Source of the DNA: Pedobacter sp. Leaf216
GTDB lineage: Bacteria > Bacteroidota > Bacteroidia > Sphingobacteriales > Sphingobacteriaceae
DNA: 49,114 nt
NCBI RefSeq assembly: GCF_001421515.1
Contig: NZ_LMKM01000019.1
Coordinates: 1 to 49,114, forward strand
Direction of reading: 5' to 3'
Part shown: positions 9,001 through 16,888 of the stretch, piece after piece
Position numbering within the stretch: the first letter of the stretch is position 1
Layout: each line of letters opens with the position of its first letter
Notes under the pieces: model-generated
Databases searched by the model: none
The model's input: only the letters and a program-made list of their open reading frames with translations
Told to the model about the DNA's origin: nothing
Translations under genes and position numbers: made by a program

Positions 9001-9679
9001 AGCCGGTTTTGATGTGAAAGATGTACACATGACCGATTTAATTACAGGAAGAGAGACTTTGGAAGATATTCAGTTTATCGGTGCTGTTGGCGGTTTTTCT
9101 AACTCTGATGTATTAGGATCTGCCAAAGGTTGGGCTGGTGCATTTTTATATAATGAGAAAGCAAGAGTGGCTTTAGAGAAATTCTTTGCCCGCCCTGATA
9201 CCTTATCTGTTGGCGTTTGTAACGGTTGCCAGTTATTTGTAGAGTTGGGCTTAATTAATAAAAACCACGAAGAAAAACCTAAGATGCTGCACAACAAAAG
9301 CGGCAAACACGAAAGTATTTTTACTTCATTAATCCTGCAAGAAAACAATTCGGTAATGTTATCTACACTGGCCGGAAGCACTTTAGGTGTTTGGGTATCG
9401 CATGGAGAAGGAAGATTCTCATTACCATATGCTGAAGATCAATACAAAATCGTAGCAAAATATGCATATGAAGGTTACCCGGCCAGCCCGAACGGATCTG
9501 ATTACAACACCGCAATGTTATGCGATGAAACTGGCCGCCACCTGGTAATGATGCCACATATTGAGCGTTCATTGTTCCAATGGCACTGGGCAAATTACCC
9601 ACAAGGCCGTAAAGATGAAGTGTCGCCATGGATGGAAGCCTTTGTTAATGCACGCAAATGGATTGAAAACAAAGGATAA
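6017..9679 (+). CDS. purL: Phosphoribosylformylglycinamidine synthase, single-chain (PurL with fused PurQ domain)
   Basis: Catalyses step 4 of purine synthesis: FGAR + glutamine + ATP to FGAM. The 1220 residues match the large single-chain form rather than the split PurS/PurL/PurQ form. In order: an N-terminal PurS-like domain (about 1-130), the FGAM synthase halves with HNFPTTVEPFNGAATGSGGE (from His249) and PTGKDSLSMK, and a C-terminal class I glutaminase with nucleophile Cys1068 in GVCNGCQ and the His1181/Glu1183 pair in PHIERS. The ATG at 6017 (MIHFFLSQS) is chosen; an in-frame TTG at 5996 lies inside the -7 promoter box. A strong hairpin terminator follows. The next-step gene, purM, lies 4.7 kb downstream, not in the same operon. 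Confidence 0.97.
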   Translation: MIHFFLSQSQAIFVLQTDKALSTTDITKLEWLFGGAKISQETALTGFFVGPRAAMITPWSTNAVEITQNMDMQGIIRIEEFKQVDENFADYDPMLSQKYGKLDQEVYTINIKPEPILEITDIAAYNKQEGLSLSDEEVEYLNTLAQKLERPLTDSEVFGFSQVNSEHCRHKIFNGKFVIDGVEQPTSLFKLIRKTSEENPNDIVSAYKDNVAFIKGPKVQQFAPKRADLPDYYTTSDFDSVISLKAETHNFPTTVEPFNGAATGSGGEIRDRLAGGQGSLPLAGTAVYMTALSRLEDNRPWEKGVEERAWLYQTPMDILIKASNGATDFGNKFGQPLITGSVLTFEHEENSRKLGFDKVIMLAGGIGYGKASQAQKLKPKEGDNIVILGGENYRIGMGGAAVSSADTGQHGSGIELNAIQRSNPEMQKRAANAVRGMVESDHNSIISIHDHGAGGHLNCLSELVEETGGLIDLDKLPVGDPTLSAKEIIGNESQERMGLVIGNDHIETLQKIADRERSPMYTVGKVTGDHRFTFKSATTGLKPMDFELAAMFGSSPKIVMDDQTIDRKYEAIEYNQAELNTYLEQVLQLEAVAAKDWLTNKVDRCVGGRVAKQQTAGPLQLPLNNCGVMALDFQGKEGIATSVGHAPLSALIDPAAGSRNAIAESLSNIVWAPLKDGLKSVSLSANWMWACKNEGEDARLYAAVKACSDFAIDLGINIPTGKDSLSMKQKYKDGDVIAPGTVIISAGANCDDITKVVEPVLQKNGGSIYYINLSNDNYKLGGSSFAQILNKIGTETPDVKGADQFKTAFNTLQQLIKADKIQAGHDIGSGGLITTLLEMCFADRDLGASIDLSSLAETDSIKVLFAENIGIVFQADASAEETLTQAGVVFHKIGEVNSAAKLEVKNATDNFSFDIDHLRDVWFKTSYLLDSKQTGNGLAKERYNNYKNQVLKYNFPSQFDGKKPVIDTTKPRPKAAIIREKGSNSERELANAMYLAGFDVKDVHMTDLITGRETLEDIQFIGAVGGFSNSDVLGSAKGWAGAFLYNEKARVALEKFFARPDTLSVGVCNGCQLFVELGLINKNHEEKPKMLHNKSGKHESIFTSLILQENNSVMLSTLAGSTLGVWVSHGEGRFSLPYAEDQYKIVAKYAYEGYPASPNGSDYNTAMLCDETGRHLVMMPHIERSLFQWHWANYPQGRKDEVSPWMEAFVNARKWIENKG

Positions 9680-9699
9680 ATCATAAAATTTAAATAAAG

Positions 9700-9740
9700 G
9701 AAATGGATGATGGAATTAAAAACCATCATCCATTTCTTAT
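9700..9740 (+). terminator. Terminator after purL
   Basis: A perfect 14-bp stem (9700-9713 with 9723-9736) closes a 9-nt loop, followed by TTATTTA. The arms read GAAATGGATGATGG and its complement. Confidence 0.75.
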
Positions 9741-9781
9741 TTACAAACATTCATCATTTCGAGCAGTTTGTTTATTAAAAT

Positions 9782-9808
9782 CGTCATGCTGAACTTGATT
9801 GAGCATCT
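9782..9808. repeat. REP-like hairpin, CTGAACTTG family (copy 1)
   Basis: CGTCATGCTGAACTTG followed by ATTGAGCATCT contains the TGCT/AGCA hairpin of a dispersed intergenic repeat. Related copies lie at 10041-10067 and three times within 13844-14326. The rest of the 9741-10131 spacer holds no gene. Confidence 0.6.
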
Positions 9809-9903
9809 ATCATTCTAATCAGACCAACTACGAAGTGGCCATTAGACCTTTGAAACTATAAAAATTACTAATAAAACAAGTTCGGGGTGGCGAGCCGCGA
9901 AAA

Positions 9904-9938
9904 CAAAAAACGGCTTGAGCTTTTGCCCAAACCGTTTC
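9904..9938 (-). terminator. Minus-strand terminator of the tonB operon
   Basis: On the minus strand AAACGG and CCGTTT close a hairpin with inner pairs TTG/CAA and GC/GC around a TTTT-type loop; TTTTTTGTTTT follows. It lies about 190 bp past the small secreted gene, with a REP-like repeat between. Confidence 0.6.
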
Positions 9939-10040
9939 AATTTACCCAACCTCACATTTTTCTATAAGAGCATTAATAGAAAAATCATTTTTTAAATTTT
10001 AAAGAAATGGCATCCTGAGGATTAACACCAATCGTTAAGT

Positions 10041-10067
10041 CGCCCTGCTGAACTTGATTCAGCATCT
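10041..10067. repeat. REP-like hairpin, CTGAACTTG family (copy 2)
   Basis: TGCTGAA (10046-10052), loop CTTGA and TTCAGCA (10058-10064) form a perfect 7-bp stem. The copies at 13.8-14.3 kb have TCCTGAA/TTCAGGA instead: both sides of one pair differ and pairing is kept. Confidence 0.65.
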
Positions 10068-10131
10068 ATCCTACAGATCATAAAATCGATTTCCCTCAAG
10101 CATGAACTTTCTCTCAGCTCTTCCATACCCG

Positions 10132-10482
10132 CTAAATCCCCTGAATATCACTCCTCACTTCTTTCCTCCAATCAGTTCCATATTTAAGGTCCATAAAAGA
10201 AGCAACTACTTTGTTATAATCATTGATAGAAATATTAACAGGCATTACGCAGCCATAACTATAATAGGCAATACCATACTTCTTTTCAAACACTTCCTGG
10301 CCTTTGGTATATGAAGATATAATGCCCCCACGGATTAAAAATTTAACACATCCGTTTTTCAAATCTGCATGGGCAAGTTTAGTACTGTGTATTTCCGCAC
10401 TATCAATAGGTTTTACAACTTGTGCACTCAAATTGAGTTTTATAAAACAAACAAAGAGCAAAATCAAATAGGATTTTTCCAT
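10132..10482 (-). CDS. Small secreted protein of unknown function
   Basis: 116 residues with a likely signal peptide (residues 1-20, hydrophobic ILLFVCFIKL, ending LSAQ). The mature part has two cysteines (in NGCVKF and YGCVMP), which could form a disulfide in the periplasm, and the segments FEKKYGIAYYSYGC and YGTDWRKEVR. I do not recognise a named domain. It starts 11 bp after the tonB stop on the same strand and is therefore probably cotranscribed with tonB, but nothing in the sequence shows a role in energy transduction. The FEKKY...YGCV pattern is reminiscent of small hypothetical proteins in other Bacteroidota. Confidence 0.7.
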   Translation of the reverse strand: MEKSYLILLFVCFIKLNLSAQVVKPIDSAEIHSTKLAHADLKNGCVKFLIRGGIISSYTKGQEVFEKKYGIAYYSYGCVMPVNISINDYNKVVASFMDLKYGTDWRKEVRSDIQGI

Positions 10483-10493
10483 GGAGGGGTATT

Positions 10494-11339
10494 TTAATTA
10501 GAAATCTGAAAATTGATGGCCATATTATACCTCACTCGTACTGCTGTACCTTTGTTTTTACCTGGTTTCCAGAGGGGAGATTTTTTAATTACTTTTATTG
10601 CTTCTTCATCACAACCAAATCCAATTCCTTTAACCACCGTTACATCCGTAATAGAGCCATCTTTCTCTACTACAAAGCTCACAAATACTTTACCCTGAAC
10701 ATTTTCCTCTTGCGCTTTGTAAGGATACCTTAAATTACGCTCCATATATTTAGACCAGGCTTTGGCACCACCAGTGAACTCCGGATATTCATCGGCTCCT
10801 AAATAAATCTCTTTATCTTCACCCGCACCAGTACCTTCTTTAGCCGTTCCAGTACCATCTCCACTTCCTTTACCATCAGCAATGGTAGCATTAGGTGCTA
10901 CAACACCATCCTGTGTCTTAGTGCTGATCACTGCTAATTTTATGTCATCAACTGTTGGCGGAGGCGGAAGCTCTGTTTTATTAACCACCACCACTTGTGA
11001 TGGAATCGCTATAGTTTTAACCTTTACCAGATCCGCCTTAGCAGGCTCAACCTTTTTCTCTGGTTCAGGAGTTTTTGGTTTCATCTGATGGATCACATTT
11101 TTCAAATCAACCACCGTTGGAGGAAGAACATCTGCAATAATTTCTTTCGGAAAAAGTTTAGCATAAATTAATGGCGAAAAACACAGCAAGATAAACAGGC
11201 TTCCGGATGCGAATAATGCCCTGGTCATAATCGATGAAGATTTAGACCTTAATTGATAAGCACCATAGTTTTTGTTGCGGTTTGCAAATACAAGATCGAG
11301 CCACTCGGTTTTGTATACGTTAATTAAAGAGTTGAACAT
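10494..11339 (-). CDS. TonB-family energy transducer
   Basis: Couples the inner-membrane ion gradient (through ExbB/ExbD) to outer-membrane TonB-dependent receptors. The 281 residues follow the Bacteroidota TonB plan: a cytoplasmic start with WLDLVFANRNKNYGAYQLR, one membrane helix at about 41-63, a Pro/Lys-rich periplasmic linker (85-115, with KPKTPEPEKK), a Gly/Thr-rich stretch, and a C-terminal TonB domain with YPEFTGGAKAW, YPYKAQEENVQGKVFVSFVV and SPLWKPGKNKG. A TonB-dependent receptor lies about 7 kb away, but Bacteroidota carry many of both, so pairing is not implied. It is divergent from glnN across a 202-bp AT-rich spacer. Confidence 0.92.
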   Translation of the reverse strand: MFNSLINVYKTEWLDLVFANRNKNYGAYQLRSKSSSIMTRALFASGSLFILLCFSPLIYAKLFPKEIIADVLPPTVVDLKNVIHQMKPKTPEPEKKVEPAKADLVKVKTIAIPSQVVVVNKTELPPPPTVDDIKLAVISTKTQDGVVAPNATIADGKGSGDGTGTAKEGTGAGEDKEIYLGADEYPEFTGGAKAWSKYMERNLRYPYKAQEENVQGKVFVSFVVEKDGSITDVTVVKGIGFGCDEEAIKVIKKSPLWKPGKNKGTAVRVRYNMAINFQISN

Positions 11340-11513
11340 AGCTTTTGTTTTTATAGCATGATGCAGCTAAAACATCAATTCCATAAAAACGTTAAAAAAT
11401 CTATTTTCTTTACAAAAAATGAAATTTTTCATCTGAAAAACATTTTTTTATTTCATTTTCAATAAAATTATCATAAAAAATACGATTGTTTTACGAAAAT
11501 TAATAAAATATAC

Positions 11514-11521
11514 TATTTTTG
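11514..11521 (+). promoter_or_regulatory. -7 box of the glnN promoter
   Basis: TATTTTTG matches TAnnTTTG and ends 20 bp before the glnN ATG. A TTG at 11486-11488 is a possible -33 element, but the 25-bp spacing is longer than usual. Confidence 0.5.
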
Positions 11522-11541
11522 ACAAAAAACATAACAAATTA

Positions 11542-13716
11542 ATGAAAAGCTTAAGAACCATCGCATTAAAAGAGGCTCAAAACAGAATTTCACCAGAAGT
11601 TAAAGCACCATCAGCAAAAATTTCTGACTTTTTTGGCGCTAATGTATTTGATAAGAGAAAAATGAGAGATTTCTTATCTAAGGACGTGTATGAAAAATTA
11701 ATATCATCTATCAACCAAGGTGAGTTAATTAATTCTGACGATGCCAACCAAATTGCAACCGCTATGAAAGCGTGGGCAATGAGCGCTGGCGCAACGCACT
11801 ATACGCACTGGTTCCAGCCATTAACTGGTACAACTGCTGAAAAACATGATTCATTTTTTGAACCAAGTGGCGATGGAGCTATCGAGAAATTCGCTGGTAG
11901 TGCACTAGTTCAACAAGAACCAGATGCATCAAGTTTCCCTAACGGTGGTATCCGTAATACTTTCGAAGCGCGTGGTTATACTGCCTGGGATCCTTCTTCT
12001 CCAGCTTTTATCATGGAAAGTAAAGCAGGTAAAACACTTTGTATCCCTACTGTATTTGTATCCTATACCGGTGAAGCCTTGGATTATAAAGCACCTTTAT
12101 TAAAAGCATTAGCTGCGCTTGATAAAGCTGCTGTTGATGTTTGCCAATATTTCGATAAAAGCATTACTAAAGTAAATGCTTCTTTAGGTATCGAACAAGA
12201 ATATTTCCTGGTTGATGAGTCATTATTTAATGCTCGTCCCGATTTATTATTAACAGGCCGTGCTTTATTCGGACACATGTCTGCTAAAGGCCAGCAATTA
12301 GAAGATCATTATTTCGGTTCTATCCCTGAGCGCGTATTCAGCTACATGGTAGATTTCGAAAATGAAGCCTTAAAATTAGGTATTCCATTAAAAACCCGTC
12401 ACAATGAGGTTGCACCATCACAATTTGAGTGTGCGCCGATTTATGAAGAAATCAACTTGGCTATCGATCACAATCAATTGTTGATGGATTTGATGGAGAA
12501 AGTTGCCCGTCGTCACCATTTCCGTGTATTGTTACACGAAAAACCATATGCAGGTATCAATGGATCAGGTAAACACAACAACTGGTCGCTAATTACCGAT
12601 ACTGGTAAAAACTTATTGGCACCAGGGAAAACGCCTAAAAACAACTTAATGTTCCTTGCTTTCTTTGTTAACACAATTAAAGCCGTTAGCGAGCATGCCG
12701 ATTTATTACGTGCAAGTATTGCATCGGTAAGCAACGATCACCGTTTAGGAGCAAACGAAGCGCCACCTGCAATTATCTCAATCTTCTTAGGTTCTCAATT
12801 GAACGATGTATTAGACGAGATTGAGCACTCACGCATCAGCAAAAAAATTAAAGAAGACAACGCACTTTGGTTAGGTATTCCTAAAATCCCTCAGATTTTA
12901 TTGGATAATACCGACCGTAACCGTACTTCGCCATTCGCATTTACAGGTAATAAATTCGAGCTTAGAGCTGTTGGATCTTCAGCAAACTCTTCTGCCCCAA
13001 TGACGATCTTAAACGCAATTATGGCTGAGCAATTGGTTAAATTTAAAGTTGAGGTTGATAAATTGATCAAAAAAGGCGATAAAAAAGACATCGCTTTATT
13101 AACAGTGATCAAAAAATACATCAAAGAATCTAAAGGTATCCGTTTTGAAGGTAATGGTTACAGCCAGGAGTGGGAAGATGAAGCTGCAACACGCGGTTTA
13201 TCAAACATCAAAACTACTCCAAAAGCTTTAGATGCATATTTAACTGAAAAATCTGCTGAGTTATTTGCTACAACAGGTATTTACAGTGCACGTGAAATTC
13301 ATGCCCGCCATGAAATCATGTTGGAAAACTTCTACAAAAAATTACAGATCGAAGCACGTGTTATGGGTGAAGTGGCTAACACTGCAATCATTCCAGCTGC
13401 AATTGCTTACCAAAACTCATTAATCGAAAACGTACAAGGATTAAAAGCAATTGGTGTAGATAGCAAAGTTTCTATCGATATCGTAAAAAAATTATCAGAG
13501 CATTTAGAAATTGTGAAAACCAATATCGATGCCATGTTAGAAGAACGTAAAGTAACCAACAAAATCGAAGATACCCGCGAAAAAGCGATTGCTTACGATG
13601 AGAAAGTTAAATCTTACTTCGACATTATCCGTTACCATGCTGATAAATTAGAGCAAATTGTTGACGATAGCGTTTGGCCTTTACCAAAATTCAGAGAATT
13701 ATTATTCATGAAATAG
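11542..13716 (+). CDS. glnN: Glutamine synthetase, type III
   Basis: ATP-dependent ligation of ammonia to glutamate, the main nitrogen-assimilation reaction. The 724-residue length and the N-terminal FFGANVFDKRKMRDFL are characteristic of the GSIII class of Bacteroidota and cyanobacteria, much longer than GSI (about 470). Visible motifs: EARGYTAWDPSSPAF, the catalytic GIEQEYFLVD, HNEVAPSQFECAPIYEE, HEKPYAGINGSGKHNNWS (ATP/substrate loop) and NKFELRAVGSSANSSAPM, followed by a helical C-terminal domain special to GSIII. It lacks the adenylylation-site context of GSI, so control is probably transcriptional. No PII or ammonium-transporter gene is adjacent. Some annotations call this gene glnA. 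Confidence 0.96.
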   Translation: MKSLRTIALKEAQNRISPEVKAPSAKISDFFGANVFDKRKMRDFLSKDVYEKLISSINQGELINSDDANQIATAMKAWAMSAGATHYTHWFQPLTGTTAEKHDSFFEPSGDGAIEKFAGSALVQQEPDASSFPNGGIRNTFEARGYTAWDPSSPAFIMESKAGKTLCIPTVFVSYTGEALDYKAPLLKALAALDKAAVDVCQYFDKSITKVNASLGIEQEYFLVDESLFNARPDLLLTGRALFGHMSAKGQQLEDHYFGSIPERVFSYMVDFENEALKLGIPLKTRHNEVAPSQFECAPIYEEINLAIDHNQLLMDLMEKVARRHHFRVLLHEKPYAGINGSGKHNNWSLITDTGKNLLAPGKTPKNNLMFLAFFVNTIKAVSEHADLLRASIASVSNDHRLGANEAPPAIISIFLGSQLNDVLDEIEHSRISKKIKEDNALWLGIPKIPQILLDNTDRNRTSPFAFTGNKFELRAVGSSANSSAPMTILNAIMAEQLVKFKVEVDKLIKKGDKKDIALLTVIKKYIKESKGIRFEGNGYSQEWEDEAATRGLSNIKTTPKALDAYLTEKSAELFATTGIYSAREIHARHEIMLENFYKKLQIEARVMGEVANTAIIPAAIAYQNSLIENVQGLKAIGVDSKVSIDIVKKLSEHLEIVKTNIDAMLEERKVTNKIEDTREKAIAYDEKVKSYFDIIRYHADKLEQIVDDSVWPLPKFRELLFMK

Positions 13717-13742
13717 ATTTTAAGCCGTAAGGTTTAAGGTAT

Positions 13743-13775
13743 AGGGCGTAAGGTTTAACTTTACGCCCTTTTTAT
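13743..13775 (+). terminator. Terminator after glnN
   Basis: AGGGCGTAA (13743-13751) pairs perfectly with TTACGCCCT (13761-13769), followed by TTTTTATT. The arm is part of a short GTAAGGTTTAAGGT-type repeat that starts right after the stop codon. Confidence 0.75.
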
Positions 13776-13843
13776 TGGTTCAATGGCTCAATTTGTCCGG
13801 TCATTTAAAACCCGAAAATTGTAAACTGGTTAATCGTTCAATT

Positions 13844-14326
13844 GTAATCATTTAGAAAGGAATCTCCCTCCATATCGTCCTCCTGAACTTGTTTCAGGAT
13901 CTAACCGAAAGGTCTACAACAAACATTCATTCAAAAAGAAAACCCACCATCCTAAATTCACACTTCGTGCCTTCGTGGTAAAACAACCTTAAAAAGCTCA
14001 GCTTTGTAATCATTTAGAAAGGAATCCTCCTCCATATCGTCCTCCTGAACTCGTTTCAGGATCTAACCGAAAGGTCTACAACAAACATTCATTCAAAAAG
14101 AAAAATCCACCATCCTTAATTCACACTTCGTGCCTTCGTGGTGAAACAACCTTATTAAGCTCAGCTTTGTAATCATTTAGAAAGCAATCTCCCTCCATAT
14201 CGTCCTCCTGAACTTGTTTCAGGATCTAACCGAAAGGTCTACAACAAACATTTATTCAAAAAGAAAAATCCACCATCCTAAATTCACACTTTGTGCCTTC
14301 GTGGTTAAACAAACTCAGCTGTAAAA
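13844..14326. repeat. 163-bp tandem repeat, three copies
   Basis: Three head-to-tail units start at 13844, 14007 and 14169 (periods 163 and 162 bp), differing by a few substitutions; the third is cut short. Each holds a 7-bp hairpin, TCCTGAA-loop-TTCAGGA, of the CTGAACTTG family, and the text CTTCGTGCCTTCGTGGT. No convincing reading frame is seen. The array fills the glnN-purM spacer. Confidence 0.9.
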
Positions 14327-14398
14327 TATCAAAAAACCCTTACCATTTTACCTGAAAAAACGTTAAGTATTTAGCTTTAGTTCTTCCTGTTAAAACCT

Positions 14399-14406
14399 TA
14401 TCTTTG
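14399..14406 (+). promoter_or_regulatory. -7 box of the purM promoter, 7 bp from the ATG
   Basis: TATCTTTG fits TAnnTTTG exactly. Only CGCCAAC separates it from the purM ATG, so transcription should start at or within a few bases of the start codon (leaderless or nearly so). Confidence 0.6.
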
Positions 14407-14413
14407 CGCCAAC

Positions 14414-15595
14414 ATGAGTGATAACAGGTACAATCAACGTGGCGTTTCTGCCTCAAAAGAAGATGTGCACAATGCCATCAAAAACATCGATAAAGGAATT
14501 TTCCCTAAAGCATTCTGCAAAATCATCCCCGATATTTTAGGTGCTGATGAAGCATATTGTAATATCATGCATGCTGATGGTGCAGGTACCAAATCATCTT
14601 TAGCTTATGTTTACTGGAAAGAAACCGGCGATATTTCGGTATGGAAAGGCATTGCACAAGATGCCATCATTATGAACATCGACGATTTAATCTGTGTGGG
14701 TGCTACAGACAATATCTTACTATCCTCAACCATCGGACGGAACAAAAACCTAATTCCTGGTGAAGTAATTGCTGCTGTAATTAACGGAACTGAAGAAATT
14801 TTATCCGACTTAAGAGAACAAGGCATCTCCATATATTCTACAGGTGGTGAAACTGCCGATGTGGGCGATTTAGTGCGGACAATAATTGTTGATTCTACAG
14901 TAACCTGCAGGTTAAAACGTGAAGACATTATTAGCAACGACAACATTAAGCCCGGAGATGTAATTGTGGCCCTAGCTTCTTATGGTCAGGCAACATACGA
15001 AACTGAATACAATGGCGGAATGGGATCGAACGGTTTAACCTCTGCCCGGCATGATGTTTTTGATAAAGCAGTAGCCAACAGCTACCCTGAAAGTTTTGAC
15101 CCCGCAGTACCATTTGATCTTGTATTTTCAGGAAAAAAACAGCTGACAGAGGAAATCGAAATTGAAGGATTTGGCAAAACCACTGTAGGAAAATTGGTAC
15201 TATCTCCAACCCGTACTTATGCACCGGTGATTAAACAGATTTTAGCCAGTTACCGCAATCAAATTAATGGAATTGTACATTGCAGTGGTGGCGCACAAAC
15301 CAAGGTATTACATTTCATCAATGATGATATCCATGTTATTAAAGACAACTTATTCCCTATTCCACCACTATTTAAGCTGATACAGGAACAATCTGGTACC
15401 GACTGGAAGGAAATGTACAAAGTATTTAATATGGGCCATCGCATGGAACTTTATGTTCCTCAGGAGATTGCCGAAAGTATTATCGAAATTTCAAAAAGCT
15501 TCAATATTGACGCTAAGATTATCGGTCGGGTAGAAAAAGGCAGCCAGAAACAGGTAACCATAGAAAGTGACCAAGGAACTTTTGTTTATAATTAA
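14414..15595 (+). CDS. purM: Phosphoribosylformylglycinamidine cyclo-ligase (AIR synthase)
   Basis: Closes the imidazole ring of FGAM to give AIR, step 5 of purine synthesis, following PurL. The 393 residues carry the AIR-synthase signatures: a start YNQRGVSASKEDV, HADGAGTKSSLAYVY (nucleotide-binding region), NIDDLICVGATDN, the Gly-rich YSTGGETADVGD, GMGSNGLTSARHD, and the C-terminal IVHCSGGAQTK and FNMGHRMEL. It is the divergent, slightly long form of PurM common in Bacteroidota rather than the approximately 345-residue enterobacterial form. It is monocistronic: a tandem repeat lies upstream, a strong terminator follows, and the next gene is convergent. Confidence 0.92.
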   Translation: MSDNRYNQRGVSASKEDVHNAIKNIDKGIFPKAFCKIIPDILGADEAYCNIMHADGAGTKSSLAYVYWKETGDISVWKGIAQDAIIMNIDDLICVGATDNILLSSTIGRNKNLIPGEVIAAVINGTEEILSDLREQGISIYSTGGETADVGDLVRTIIVDSTVTCRLKREDIISNDNIKPGDVIVALASYGQATYETEYNGGMGSNGLTSARHDVFDKAVANSYPESFDPAVPFDLVFSGKKQLTEEIEIEGFGKTTVGKLVLSPTRTYAPVIKQILASYRNQINGIVHCSGGAQTKVLHFINDDIHVIKDNLFPIPPLFKLIQEQSGTDWKEMYKVFNMGHRMELYVPQEIAESIIEISKSFNIDAKIIGRVEKGSQKQVTIESDQGTFVYN

Positions 15596-15618
15596 GAAAC
15601 AACATAATGATTTATATA

Positions 15619-15656
15619 AGGCTGCTGAGCGTAAATTTCAGCAGCCTTTTTTTATT
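15619..15656 (+). terminator. Terminator after purM
   Basis: AGGCTGCTGA (15619-15628) pairs perfectly with TCAGCAGCCT (15638-15647), followed by TTTTTTATT. It ends against the stop of the convergent 93-residue gene. Confidence 0.88.
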
Positions 15657-15658
15657 GA

Positions 15659-15940
15659 CTAGTCACGTGTTACAAATTTGTGGAAAGTGCTATCTTCCCC
15701 ATCCGCTTTTTTATCCTGATACAAGAAATCGAGTTTATGCTCGTCAAAGGTTTTAAAAAAAGTATCCCAGTCTGTTTCCTTTAAATCAGAAGAACTGTCG
15801 CTGTGTTTTGGAAAATGTATTCTCAAAACGCCACCTTTATCAGTTTTAGCGGTATCACCAACAATTGCTGGCACACCATCGTGTTTTTCTGCCCATGCTT
15901 TTATAGTAGCATGATCATGGGTTTGTTTCGAACTGCTCAT
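15659..15940 (-). CDS. Small conserved hydrophilic protein, function unknown
   Basis: 93 residues, soluble, no signal peptide. The N-terminus is rich in Ser/His/Asp (MSSSKQTHDHATIKAWAEK), followed by HDGVPAIVGDT, GVLRIHFPKHS, a Ser-Asp patch and WDTFFKTFDEHKLDFLYQDK. I have a memory of this IKAWAEKHDG...WDTFF..FD...FLYQ pattern as a widespread family without assigned function, in which some members carry unreliable enzyme names. The acidic, low-complexity composition would fit a stress-related protein, but the sequence does not show that. It is convergent with purM and about 215 bp from the next gene. Confidence 0.72.
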   Translation of the reverse strand: MSSSKQTHDHATIKAWAEKHDGVPAIVGDTAKTDKGGVLRIHFPKHSDSSSDLKETDWDTFFKTFDEHKLDFLYQDKKADGEDSTFHKFVTRD

Positions 15941-16110
15941 TGTATATCGTATTTATAATTAATGGATAGATCTATTATAAGAATCACATTCAGCTAAAAA
16001 TGGTTTTAATAATTGTGAAATATTCTATACAAATGTTATCCAATAAGTATAAAAATCGTTCACAATTATATTTTTATCGATACATTTTAATATTTTTTCA
16101 GCACATCATC

Positions 16111-16118
16111 TAAATTTG
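16111..16118 (+). promoter_or_regulatory. -7 box upstream of the NeuD-like gene
   Basis: TAAATTTG fits TAnnTTTG and ends 37 bp before the chosen ATG at 16156. A TTG start at 16120 would lie 2 bp downstream of this box and could hardly be translated. Confidence 0.45.
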
Positions 16119-16155
16119 TTTGTTATTAGTATATGCGATTTCAAATTTTAACCAC

Positions 16156-16791
16156 ATGATTAAAGTGTATCTTCTGGGTGCAGGCAAACATGCTGCAGAG
16201 CTGAGTGAGTATTTTAATAGCAGTAAAGCGTACGAATTAGCGGGATACATTACCAATGTTGCTGATGCTGTTAACCATCCAAACCTGGCCAAACCAATAA
16301 TTTCCCTATCCTATTTTTTAAAAAACAAGCCTGCTTCTTCAAATATCACTCTTATCGGTGCAATTGGTAATTATGAAAGGAAAACAATTATTGAGCAATT
16401 AGAAAATAAGGGCTATCAGTTTATTAACATCATCCATCAACACAATTACATCAGTTCATCAATTAAGATCGGCTATGGCAACTGTATTGCTCCAGGTTGT
16501 GTAATTAATGCAAATGTGCAGATAGGCAACCATTGCATTGTAAATTCCAACTCCAATATCAGTCATGATTGCATACTTGAAAACTATGTAACCATTTCTC
16601 CGGGTGTTACTATTGCCGGTAACGTAATGATTAATGAAGGTGCTTTTATTGGCGCGGGCGCAACTGTAATTCCAGGGATAACCATTGGTAAAGGAGCATA
16701 TATTGCAGCCGGAGCTTGCGTAACCCATAATGTTCCAGAAAATGTGATGGTAGCAGGGGTACCTGCGAAGGTTAAAAAAACAATATATTGA
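16156..16791 (+). CDS. NeuD/PglD-family sugar O- or N-acyltransferase
   Basis: A 211-residue left-handed beta-helix acyltransferase. The N-terminus is a small Rossmann-like domain (IKVYLLGAGKHAAELSEYF) that binds a nucleotide-sugar in PglD. From about residue 95 follow hexapeptide repeats (IKIGYGNCIAPGCVIN, VQIGNHCIVN, VTISPGVTIAG, AFIGAGATVIPGITIGKGA). The likely catalytic base is His137 in NISHDCI, matching His125 of PglD, and the C-terminus VPENVMVAGVPAKV is typical. It probably transfers an acetyl group to a UDP-amino sugar, but no polysaccharide genes adjoin it, so the substrate is unknown. The upstream in-frame TTG at 16120 is rejected because it abuts the -7 box. Confidence 0.87.
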   Translation: MIKVYLLGAGKHAAELSEYFNSSKAYELAGYITNVADAVNHPNLAKPIISLSYFLKNKPASSNITLIGAIGNYERKTIIEQLENKGYQFINIIHQHNYISSSIKIGYGNCIAPGCVINANVQIGNHCIVNSNSNISHDCILENYVTISPGVTIAGNVMINEGAFIGAGATVIPGITIGKGAYIAAGACVTHNVPENVMVAGVPAKVKKTIY

Positions 16792-16835
16792 GGAATCTGA
16801 AATAATGAATACTTTAGAAGTTGATATAAATAAAA

Positions 16836-16866
16836 GATCCCCGGTTTTAATGGCCGGGGATTTGTA
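16836..16866. terminator. Hairpin between convergent genes
   Basis: ATCCCCGG (16837-16844) pairs with CCGGGGAT (16854-16861), followed on the plus strand by TTTG. The T-tract is short, so it is a moderate plus-strand terminator. Confidence 0.55.
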
Positions 16867-16888
16867 AAAAATAATAAGTATCGATAAA

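Noticed and set aside
13844..14326. Possible CRISPR array in the glnN-purM spacer
   Set aside because: The unit is 163 bp with no short repeat/unique spacer alternation; it is a simple tandem repeat. No CRISPR or cas gene was seen in the window.
16120..16155. Upstream TTG start for the NeuD-like gene
   Set aside because: It sits 2 bp after a consensus -7 box and adds residues before the standard IKVYLLGAGKHA start.
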